A DNA stretch of 5,297 nucleotides, from positions 1 through 5,297 of the forward strand of contig DVJH01000029.1 of the NCBI GenBank assembly GCA_018710795.1. Direction: 5' to 3'. This document shows, one piece after another, positions 1 to 5,297 of the stretch. The notes below the pieces were generated by a model that saw only the letters and a program-made list of their open reading frames with translations, did not search any database and was not told the origin of the DNA. Every line of letters begins with the position of its first letter. The stretch's first letter is position 1. Position numbers and translations under genes: made by a program. The stretch comes from Candidatus Galligastranaerophilus gallistercoris. Lineage in GTDB: Bacteria; Cyanobacteriota; Vampirovibrionia; Gastranaerophilales; Gastranaerophilaceae.

Positions 1-7
1 GAATTTG

Positions 8-1546
8 TCATACCGCTGCCTTTTCTTTTTTAACCGCATTTTTTAACGTAAAAGTAAAAGTTGCGCCTTTATTAACTTCGCCCTCGGCCGCAATTTCGCC
101 GTTATGAGCTTCTATTATCTGGCGGGATAAATAAAGCCCGAGTCCCGTTGAGGGCAGGCGTTTTTTATTTGTGCCTCTTGAGAATTTTTTAAACAAACCT
201 TCAATGTCTTCTTTGCTTAAGCCTTCGCCGAAATCTTTCACCGAAACTTTGAGGTCATTGTTGTTATTTTCCGTTTTAATGATTATTTTACCGTTTTCAA
301 AACTGTGTTTTATGGCATTGCCCAGTATATTAAAAAGCACTCTTTTAATTTCGCTTTTATCCGCATTAATAAGAACATCTGAACAAAAATCATACTCAAC
401 GGAAAGATTTGATTTCATCAAAAGCGGATTTAATTCGGTTGAACATTCTTTTATGAGTTCATTTACGGAAAAATCAGTTTTTACAAGGTGCATTTTGCCC
501 GATTCGTATCTGTACACTTCCAATAAAACATTTACAAGCCCCAGCATATCTTCCGTGCTTCTTTTCATGGTTTGAAATAAATTCTTTAGCTCGTCGTTTA
601 ATTCGCCAAGCGTTCCTTTGAGGGCAAAATCCAGAGCATTTAATGAAGCAAGAACGGGCGTTCTTAAATCATGTGTCAGGGTTGCTATAAAATCGTCTTT
701 TAGTCTTTCGTTTTCTTTCTGGCTGGTAACATCTCTGATTAAAACAATTGTTTTTTCTTCGCCTTCCAATAAAATTTTACTTAACGAAAGCTCAATCGGA
801 ACGGTTAAATTTTTTTTATAATCAACTACGCTGAAATCTCTTAAATAAAGGGTTTCTCCCGCTCTAAGATATGTTTTTGCGCCTTTTTCGTTTATTAAAA
901 GTTCAAAAAAGTTTTTGCCCGAAAGCGAGCCCGTATCAGCTTTTAAAATATCGTATGCCGCATTATTTGCCTGCTCTGTTACATTGTTTGAATTTAAAAC
1001 TACAAGCCCTTCGGATAAATTTTTTATTATTGTTTCAAGTTTATCGTTTGCGGTTTTTAATTCCACAGTTCTTTTTTCAACGATATTTTCAAGATTTTTT
1101 GAATAATCATCAAGCTTCTTGTTTGCTTCTTCAAGCTCGATAATTTTGTTTTTCAGCTGAATTTTCAGATTTGTGCGCTCTATTCCGTTTTTGATGTTCA
1201 AAATAATATCATCGTTATTCCAGGGCTTTTCTATATATTTAAAAATACCGACTTCATTTATTGCTTTTATGGCATTTTCTTTATCGGCATAGCCCGTTAA
1301 AAGAATCTGGGTTGTATCGGGGTTTATTTCCTTTGCCTTTAACAAAAACTCAATACCGTTCATATCGGGCATAATAAAATCCGACACAATAACGGCGCAA
1401 GTATTGTTTTTAAGCCAATCAAGAGCGTCTTTCGGGTCGTTGAAAGCGTACACGTTTGAATACCCTTCCAGTTTCAGAAGGGTTTTTAAGGTTTTTGTAA
1501 CCATCGTTTCATCGTCAACAACCAGTATTTTGGCAAATATATCCAT
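8..1546 (-). CDS. Hybrid response regulator/sensor histidine kinase (REC-coiled coil-PAS-HisKA-HATPase)
   Basis: A 512-residue cytoplasmic signalling kinase that should autophosphorylate on histidine. I see no membrane segment or signal peptide. The receiver domain spans about residues 5-120, with acidic D11/D12, phospho-acceptor D56 (SDFIMPDMNG), T84 (LLTGYAD) and K107 (YIEKPW). A charged helical coiled coil covers about 122-172. A PAS-like sensor domain follows (about 173-275, ending VLIRDVTSQKENERL). HisKA has its H-box at FIATLTHDLRTP, with H292 as the phosphorylated residue. The HATPase domain keeps the N-box (NILGNAIKH, N406/N410), G1 (DFGEG, 438-442), F-box (LFKKFSRG) and G2 (STGLGLYLS, 466-474). 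All catalytic motifs are intact. Met1 is the right start because the receiver begins at residue 5, although no Shine-Dalgarno precedes it. It ends in TGA. No separate response regulator or output gene is adjacent, so the phosphorelay partner is unknown. A receiver placed N-terminally usually tunes the attached kinase through another kinase; that role is inferred here. Confidence 0.95.
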   Translation of the reverse strand: MDIFAKILVVDDETMVTKTLKTLLKLEGYSNVYAFNDPKDALDWLKNNTCAVIVSDFIMPDMNGIEFLLKAKEINPDTTQILLTGYADKENAIKAINEVGIFKYIEKPWNNDDIILNIKNGIERTNLKIQLKNKIIELEEANKKLDDYSKNLENIVEKRTVELKTANDKLETIIKNLSEGLVVLNSNNVTEQANNAAYDILKADTGSLSGKNFFELLINEKGAKTYLRAGETLYLRDFSVVDYKKNLTVPIELSLSKILLEGEEKTIVLIRDVTSQKENERLKDDFIATLTHDLRTPVLASLNALDFALKGTLGELNDELKNLFQTMKRSTEDMLGLVNVLLEVYRYESGKMHLVKTDFSVNELIKECSTELNPLLMKSNLSVEYDFCSDVLINADKSEIKRVLFNILGNAIKHSFENGKIIIKTENNNNDLKVSVKDFGEGLSKEDIEGLFKKFSRGTNKKRLPSTGLGLYLSRQIIEAHNGEIAAEGEVNKGATFTFTLKNAVKKEKAAV

Positions 1547-1584
1547 ATTAATATGATAAATTATTTTTTTTTATTAACAAATTT

Positions 1585-1614
1585 TTTACAAAAATACAAG
1601 TTTGGCTTTATATT
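1585..1614 (+). promoter_or_regulatory. Predicted sigma70-type promoter of the 882-residue gene
   Basis: TTTACA (1585-1590) and TATATT (1609-1614) each differ from consensus by one base and are separated by 18 bases. The start of transcription would fall near 1620. The leader would then carry the strong TAAGGAG at 1631-1637. The element is interleaved with the predicted opposite-strand promoter of the kinase: its -10 abuts the other promoter's -35. Confidence 0.4.
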
Positions 1615-1620
1615 TGGCAA
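1591..1620 (-). promoter_or_regulatory. Predicted sigma70-type promoter of the hybrid kinase gene
   Basis: On the minus strand, TTGCCA (1620-1615) and TATTTT (1596-1591) are separated by 18 bases. This fits a moderate -35/-10 pair and would give a leader of roughly 35-40 bases. That leader is almost pure A/T, with an A9 run (1572-1564), and has no Shine-Dalgarno before the ATG at 1546, so initiation probably relies on an unstructured A-rich leader. A second possible -35 (TTGTAA, 1591-1586) lies nearer the gene. This is prediction by eye only, in AT-rich DNA where such matches are common. Confidence 0.35.
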
Positions 1621-1630
1621 TTTTAAATCT

Positions 1631-1661
1631 TAAGGAGTTTTACATGCATGTGAATTTGTGA
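1631..1661 (+). promoter_or_regulatory. Strong Shine-Dalgarno with a five-codon leader ORF ahead of the 882-residue gene
   Basis: TAAGGAG (1631-1637) is by far the best ribosome binding site in this intergenic region. Six bases later comes ATG at 1644, followed by CAT GTG AAT TTG and TGA at 1659-1661, so it encodes only MHVNL. This mini-ORF is in the same frame as the long gene, whose ATG is 14 codons downstream at 1686 and has only a weak GGA (1677-1679) before it. Possible readings are a leader peptide with reinitiation at 1686, a nonsense mutation that shortened an 896-residue protein, stop readthrough, or a sequencing error. The sequence alone cannot decide between them. Confidence 0.5.
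1639..1654. repeat. Imperfect 16-bp palindrome over the leader start codon
   Basis: TTTACATGCATGTGAA has a perfect 10-bp palindromic core, ACATGCATGT (1642-1651). The two outer pairs also match and one pair (1641/1652) does not. It covers the leader ATG and lies about 20 bases past the predicted transcription start of the 882-residue gene. That position would suit a repressor operator, but a short AT-rich palindrome can occur by chance. Confidence 0.3.
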
Positions 1662-1685
1662 TTTATACAATTATCCGGAACAGTA

Positions 1686-4334
1686 ATGCGATTAGACTCC
1701 AGTATTTTAAATAAGCAAAGCGGCTATAGCACGCTTTCGGGCAGCTATGCGGGATTATCGGCTTCCAAAGCCGCCGAAAAAAGGCTCGTAGATGCAAACA
1801 ATGTAGCATTTACGGGTATGGAGAAAGTTGCGCAAAAAACATCCGAAGCAGCAAAAGAAACACTGGGAGAAACCCTTAAAAAGGGCGGAAAATTTATATG
1901 GGGCAAATTCACAAAATTCATAAGAGAAAATATAACGGAGGGTGTTGACTCAAAATTTGAATACGAAGATATGATTATGAGTCAACTTGAAAAGAATTTC
2001 GGCGTTACGTTCGATGAATGCTATGAACAAATTCAAAAATACAATGATATGTTGAGCAGTGTTAAAAGAGGCAAAATAAGAGACAAGCTGCATTCAACAT
2101 TCAAAACCGTACGAGGAAGAAAAGAAAAATTTATTATACGAAAAAACGAACCGGAAGGCTCAATCACATTTCACAAAGACCCGTTTTTGAAAAAAGCGCT
2201 TTTAAACATTAAGGAATTTACCTGGGGCGGAATTATAGACAGCTGCATCTGGGTTAAAAAGCAGTATAACAAACTATGCGCAAAAACGGGATTGGGCGGA
2301 GACATAGTGGATAAATCCCCGACAAGCAAAGTCGGCAAATTTTTTAAAGAGCTTTTTGACAGAAGAGAAGCCGAAAAAGCTGCAGAAGATTCATTCTACA
2401 GAATGGCGGGCGTTTTTGAGCAGGCATCCAAAGGCGTAGATGAAATTATTGCCAAAAACAGCGGAAAGAAAAGCAGACACATTGTAAGGGAACTTGCCGA
2501 ACAGCAAATTTCGGATAACATAAGGGGGCTTGCGGAAGGTTCAATCAGAGAAGCAAGTAAAAAAGTCGGCAATTATAACACCAAATCGGAACGTGCCTGG
2601 AACAGATTAGGAACAGGCTTTGTCAGTGCATTATTCAGCGCAACCGATTTTTACAACATGTCGATGTACAGAAAAAATGATCCGAATGAGGCAAACAAAT
2701 CAAGCCGCAACCGTTTCTTCCAGGATATGAGAAGACAAGGGCTTACGGCAGGCATTACATACGTGCTTCTCGGAGCATTCCAGAATAAGGTCAACTCATC
2801 CGTTGCTTATGCCGTGTTATCTTTAGGCGGTGTAACGTTAATATCCGAAGTTTTATCAAGGCTGATAGGCGGAATTTCCTTAACGCCTTTGAGCCCCGAA
2901 GAAGCAAGGAAAATTGCCGAAAAACAGGAAAAAGAAGGTAAAAATAAACCCGATAAAACGGAAGAAAAAGAAAACAACAACATAAATCCTTTCAATACAA
3001 AGAATACTCCCGAATTGCAAGCGCCGAATAATGACGTATTTTCAATATTTACAAATAATATAAACGTTCCGCAAACCGCAGATAAAAACAATCAGCCTTC
3101 TTTCAGCGCAGGACCGAAGGCATATAACAGCGAAGTATTTAACATTTTTGAAAATAATCTGAAAGCAAAAAATAATACCCAAACAACATTCACCGCATTA
3201 TCGGACACAAAAGATGCGGAAAACAAAAAACCCGAAAAGAAAAAAAGCTGGAAAGAAAGAATTCTTAAAGGCGTGCTTATTGCAATAGGAGCGTCTTTGG
3301 GAGTAGGTTTCTTAAGATCAAGAAATATATTCAATCTGGATACAACCATTAAATCACTTTCACAGAAATATAACGATACCGTTAAAAAATTAACGAGCAG
3401 AAGACTGATTATGTCAAAAGATGATGTAGACGGATTTTTGGCATATCTTAAAAAAGAAGGATTTGAAGAACAGTATGAAGTCTTAAAAGGCTCGCTCAGC
3501 AGGGTTAAAAACGGAAACGTATTAAACGGCGAATCAAACATAGTTAAAAAATATCTGCCCAAAAAAGAAATTAACCCCAACGGAAGATATTACGATCTCG
3601 GGTATGTCGAAAGTAAAGGCAAAAAAGCCGCACTAAACGTGCTGACTTTCCCGATTGACACAATTAACGGTCTTGCCGTTAAAATTAACAGCATTATACG
3701 TTCAATGTTCGGTGCAAAAAGCATGGCACCTGCGGGCGGAAAAGGTCTGGATCCGAAAACGGGTGCATTGTTTATAGAAAAATACGGTCATAAATACAGA
3801 GATACGGTTTGTTCCGGCGAATATAAAAACTTCAGAGACGAGCTTGCAAACGCATTTACAAGACACTTCTCGGAAGCAAATTCACAGCATAAAAACACTT
3901 CGATTGCCATGTTATCAAGACTTTTGATTACGTTTATCTCGGGCTACTTCTTTGTTAACGATTACAGAAACCAGGTATTAATCGATTCCAAGGGTCAAGA
4001 TATTGAAGGAGCAAAAGCGACAACAAGAGAAAGAATAGGACACAAGATTTCAAACTTCTTCCTGAATTCAATGTTTATGCAGTTGTTTAACACAACGTTT
4101 GAACCTCTGTACTTAAGCTCGGTCGCAGGCGCAACGGCAGTTGCAATGGCAACGGAATTCACCAATGAATCCGTAGTAAGAGCATCAATTTGCACTCCTA
4201 CAACAAAAATGACAAGAGACGAATTGATTGAATATGAACAAACAAGGTTGAATGACCCCGGCCTTAAAGGCGATTATTACAGAGCATTTATGAAAATAAC
4301 GGGTAAAAAACCTTTAAGTGAAAAAGCAAAATAA
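1686..4334 (+). CDS. Large two-repeat protein of unknown function, probably membrane-associated
   Basis: I do not recognise a named family, and no catalytic motif is evident. The 882-residue product begins with a Ser/Gly-rich stretch without a signal peptide, then NVAFTG at 39-44. Two diverged copies of one domain follow (about 109-410 and 593-850), separated by a charged, Asn-rich, probably disordered linker (about 411-520). Hydrophobic stretches that could enter or lie on a membrane are about 310-323, 352-366, 371-397, 527-542 (the clearest, LKGVLIAIGASLGVGFL), 740-757, 790-800 and 808-825. The rest is Lys-rich and largely helical by eye. The start at 1686 is the only in-frame ATG after the upstream TGA at 1659. 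A better ribosome binding site serves an in-frame ATG at 1644 that meets that TGA, so the N-terminus is uncertain. The gene ends TAA, one base from the convergent fliR stop. The NVAFTG motif and composition suggest a lineage-specific Gastranaerophilales family; this is inferred. Confidence 0.9.
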   Translation: MRLDSSILNKQSGYSTLSGSYAGLSASKAAEKRLVDANNVAFTGMEKVAQKTSEAAKETLGETLKKGGKFIWGKFTKFIRENITEGVDSKFEYEDMIMSQLEKNFGVTFDECYEQIQKYNDMLSSVKRGKIRDKLHSTFKTVRGRKEKFIIRKNEPEGSITFHKDPFLKKALLNIKEFTWGGIIDSCIWVKKQYNKLCAKTGLGGDIVDKSPTSKVGKFFKELFDRREAEKAAEDSFYRMAGVFEQASKGVDEIIAKNSGKKSRHIVRELAEQQISDNIRGLAEGSIREASKKVGNYNTKSERAWNRLGTGFVSALFSATDFYNMSMYRKNDPNEANKSSRNRFFQDMRRQGLTAGITYVLLGAFQNKVNSSVAYAVLSLGGVTLISEVLSRLIGGISLTPLSPEEARKIAEKQEKEGKNKPDKTEEKENNNINPFNTKNTPELQAPNNDVFSIFTNNINVPQTADKNNQPSFSAGPKAYNSEVFNIFENNLKAKNNTQTTFTALSDTKDAENKKPEKKKSWKERILKGVLIAIGASLGVGFLRSRNIFNLDTTIKSLSQKYNDTVKKLTSRRLIMSKDDVDGFLAYLKKEGFEEQYEVLKGSLSRVKNGNVLNGESNIVKKYLPKKEINPNGRYYDLGYVESKGKKAALNVLTFPIDTINGLAVKINSIIRSMFGAKSMAPAGGKGLDPKTGALFIEKYGHKYRDTVCSGEYKNFRDELANAFTRHFSEANSQHKNTSIAMLSRLLITFISGYFFVNDYRNQVLIDSKGQDIEGAKATTRERIGHKISNFFLNSMFMQLFNTTFEPLYLSSVAGATAVAMATEFTNESVVRASICTPTTKMTRDELIEYEQTRLNDPGLKGDYYRAFMKITGKKPLSEKAK
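2010..2915 (+). repeat. First copy of the internal domain duplication (residues about 109-410)
   Basis: Four blocks align in order with the second copy. FDECYE with LSSVKRGKI (109-114, 123-131) matches FEEQYE with LSRVKNGNV (593-598, 604-612). KKALLNIKEF (169-178) matches KKAALNVLTF (646-655). The block 307-324 (RL, FVS, F, D, N) matches 745-762 without gaps, with 7 of 18 identical. SSVA at 371-374 with E388 and R392 matches 811-814, E828 and R832 without gaps, followed in both by a TP and an acidic pair (405-406 and 845-846). This copy has about 40 extra residues between its second and third blocks. Confidence 0.65.
3030..3197 (+). repeat. Short tandem repeat in the disordered linker
   Basis: Two copies of a short motif sit 33 residues apart in the linker: NDVFSIFTNNI (449-459) and SEVFNIFENNL (482-492). 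Each is followed by an Asn pair and an S/T-F-S/T-A ending (NNQPSFSA at 468-475, NNTQTTFTA at 496-504). Hydrophobic VFxIF cores in an otherwise polar Asn/Lys-rich region look like repeated docking motifs for a partner protein. The repeat is seen directly; the docking role is inferred. Confidence 0.55.
3462..4235 (+). repeat. Second copy of the internal domain duplication (residues about 593-850)
   Basis: This is the partner of the first copy, with the same order of conserved blocks at residues 593-612, 646-655, 745-762 and 811-832. It is preceded by the clearest hydrophobic helix of the protein (527-542) and a helical, Lys-rich lead-in. Hydrophobic stretches at 740-757 and 808-825 occupy the same places as 310-323 and 371-397 of the first copy. 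Low identity with conserved spacing points to an old duplication. Confidence 0.65.
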
Positions 4335-4335
4335 T

Positions 4336-5121
4336 TCAGAATATATTCGCAAAAGACGTAAGATAATCACCTATGACATTTATCAACATAGGCAAAACCC
4401 ACATTAAAATCAATGCACCCATAACGGGTTTAAAAAGAAAGCTCATTTGAAAAACGTTAACCTGCGGCGCGGTTTTTGAAATAACGCCGAGAATAATATC
4501 CTGCCCCAAAGTTGCAAGCAATATGGGAGCCGCTATTTGCATACCGACTATAAAAGTGTTTGAAGTAATTTTTATAAGATAGTCCATATTGATTATCTGC
4601 GCCAGAGGAAGATAGGTCATATAGACGGGATAAATTTGAAAACTTCTTATAAAAGCATCTATTATCCAATAAATTCCGCCTATTGCCATAAGAACGATAA
4701 CCGCAAGAATCGTAAAATAGTTCCCCATAAGAGAATTTTGCGTTCCCGTCGTAGGATCCAGTATCATAGCCGAAGATACGCCTATCTGGCTGTTTATGAT
4801 ATCGCCGGCGGAAGAAATTGCCGCAACGATACAATTTACGATATAGCCTATAATAAAACCGAATGTAAAATTCAAAACCAGACAAAGAAGAATTGAAGTA
4901 TTCGGAGGAATGGGAGCAGGCTTTAGAACAAGGGTCAAGATAATCGTTATAATAAGCGCAAAAGAAAGCCTGACCATAATCGGAATTTCGCTTCTGTTTA
5001 AGGGCGGTGCAAACTGCATGACCCCGATTAAACGTGCAAAAATCATCATCCCCATACCGAGCGCTATGTTCAGTTCGGGAAATAATTTTGCGAATTCCAT
5101 TGTAAAAAGGTTTGCTTCCAT
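4336..5121 (-). CDS. fliR: Flagellar biosynthetic protein FliR (type III export gate component)
   Basis: FliR joins FliP and FliQ in the export gate through which flagellar rod, hook and filament subunits cross the inner membrane. The 261-residue length is normal for the family. Signature stretches are FARLIGVMQFAPPLNRSEIP (28-47), GDIINSQIGVSSAMILDPTTG (106-126) leading into NSLMGNYF, and LGVISKTAPQVNVF (211-224). Hydrophobic segments lie at about 17-37, 50-67, 75-102, 130-160, 187-215 and 230-255. The usual GFPLK after the APQ motif reads SFLFK (227-231). Met1 is chosen over Met8 because AGAGGA (5132-5127) sits five bases before it. The upstream gene ends two bases away, so the two are translated from one mRNA. 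Virulence-type SctT shares this fold, but the motifs and the absence of other secretion genes favour the flagellar protein. The gene ends TGA and converges on the 882-residue gene with one base between. Confidence 0.94.
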   Translation of the reverse strand: MEANLFTMEFAKLFPELNIALGMGMMIFARLIGVMQFAPPLNRSEIPIMVRLSFALIITIILTLVLKPAPIPPNTSILLCLVLNFTFGFIIGYIVNCIVAAISSAGDIINSQIGVSSAMILDPTTGTQNSLMGNYFTILAVIVLMAIGGIYWIIDAFIRSFQIYPVYMTYLPLAQIINMDYLIKITSNTFIVGMQIAAPILLATLGQDIILGVISKTAPQVNVFQMSFLFKPVMGALILMWVLPMLINVIGDYLTSFANIF

Positions 5122-5123
5122 TT

Positions 5124-5297
5124 TTATCCTCTGTAAGGCAAAAGTTTACACAGTCCGAGACTTATTTCACCGTCTGCGGGGTATACGGGATTGACCGATA
5201 ATATAAGATTTACTATTTCTTTTGAATATTTATAGAGTCTTACATAAGTGTATGTTTCATATTTTGTTTTCATAATAACGCTTTTCATATCGGCAAT
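5124..5297 (-). CDS. Unrecognised gene upstream of fliR, 3' end only
   Basis: The frame is open from the window edge to TAA at 5126-5124, giving at least 57 residues that end in LGLCKLLPYRG. Possible internal starts at 5288 and 5273 have no ribosome binding site in front, so the gene most likely begins outside the window. The visible part is polar and Tyr/Lys-rich (KTKYETYTYVRLYKYSKEI) and has no membrane helix. That rules out the C-terminus of FliQ, which usually precedes fliR. Its stop overlaps the fliR ribosome binding site region and leaves a two-base gap, so it is co-transcribed and probably translationally coupled with fliR. I cannot assign a function. Confidence 0.7.
   Translation of the reverse strand: MADMKSVIMKTKYETYTYVRLYKYSKEIVNLILSVNPVYPADGEISLGLCKLLPYRG
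5127..5132 (-). promoter_or_regulatory. Ribosome binding site of fliR
   Basis: AGAGGA on the minus strand lies five bases before the ATG at 5121 and forms the last two sense codons of the upstream gene. It fixes Met1 rather than Met8 as the start and implies coupling of translation between the two genes. Confidence 0.75.

Noticed and set aside
1659..1661. TGA read as tryptophan or another amino acid (alternative genetic code)
   Set aside because: The kinase and FliR both end at TGA exactly where their families end, and no TGA interrupts any gene, so TGA is a stop in this genome.
3092..3580. Open frame of 162 codons on the minus strand
   Set aside because: It lies wholly antisense to the 882-residue gene, has no ribosome binding site, and its hydrophobic/Ser-rich translation is the usual shadow of a Lys/Asn-rich gene.
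4255..4275. GCCTTAAAGGC near the end of the 882-residue gene as a terminator hairpin
   Set aside because: A one-base loop and the absence of a T-tract on either strand make it a poor terminator.
4457..4885. Open frame of 142 codons on the minus strand in another frame of fliR
   Set aside because: Its Tyr/Arg/Cys-rich product has no family features, and the overlapping FliR frame has clear conserved motifs.
4336..5121. SctT of a virulence type III secretion system instead of FliR
   Set aside because: The GDIINSQIG, LDPTTG and APQVNVF motifs fit FliR well and no injectisome gene is visible, although the families are homologous.
1..5297. tRNA, rRNA, riboswitch, CRISPR array, insertion sequence or attachment site
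   Set aside because: Apart from the 139-bp divergent region everything is coding, and I see no cloverleaf, direct-repeat array, transposase motif or terminal inverted repeats.

Overview
The window comes from a low-GC, flagellated bacterium. Three signals suggest Candidatus Gastranaerophilales/Melainabacteria (Vampirovibrionia): a flagellar export gene (fliR), Lys/Asn-rich proteins with A-rich coding strands, and a large protein carrying an N-terminal NVAFTG motif. I recall that kind of motif from many hypothetical proteins of that group. The assignment is an inference of moderate confidence. TGA acts as a normal stop here: both the kinase and FliR end naturally at TGA.

Layout. Positions 8-1546 (minus) encode a complete soluble hybrid sensor kinase with the order receiver, coiled coil, PAS-like, HisKA, HATPase. 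Positions 1547-1685 are the only real intergenic region. It is a 139-bp divergent region with two predicted, interleaved sigma70-type promoters, an imperfect palindrome, and a strong ribosome binding site that drives a five-codon leader. Positions 1686-4334 (plus) encode an 882-residue protein of unknown function, probably membrane-associated. Reading it against itself shows two diverged copies of one long domain joined by a disordered Asn/Lys-rich linker, and the linker carries its own short repeat. Positions 4336-5121 (minus) encode FliR, whose stop lies one base from the stop of the 882-residue gene. Positions 5124-5297 (minus) hold the 3' end of an unrecognised gene, two bases upstream of fliR and clearly in the same operon. 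It is not fliQ.

How they work together. FliR and its upstream partner belong to a leftward operon that ends here. The kinase and the 882-residue gene diverge from a shared control region and could be co-regulated or mutually exclusive, but nothing in the sequence proves a functional link to the flagellum. The observations most worth checking are the internal duplication of the 882-residue protein and its leader, where the best ribosome binding site feeds an ATG that is in frame with the gene but blocked by a TGA after five codons. I see no RNA genes, mobile elements, CRISPR arrays or convincing intrinsic terminators.
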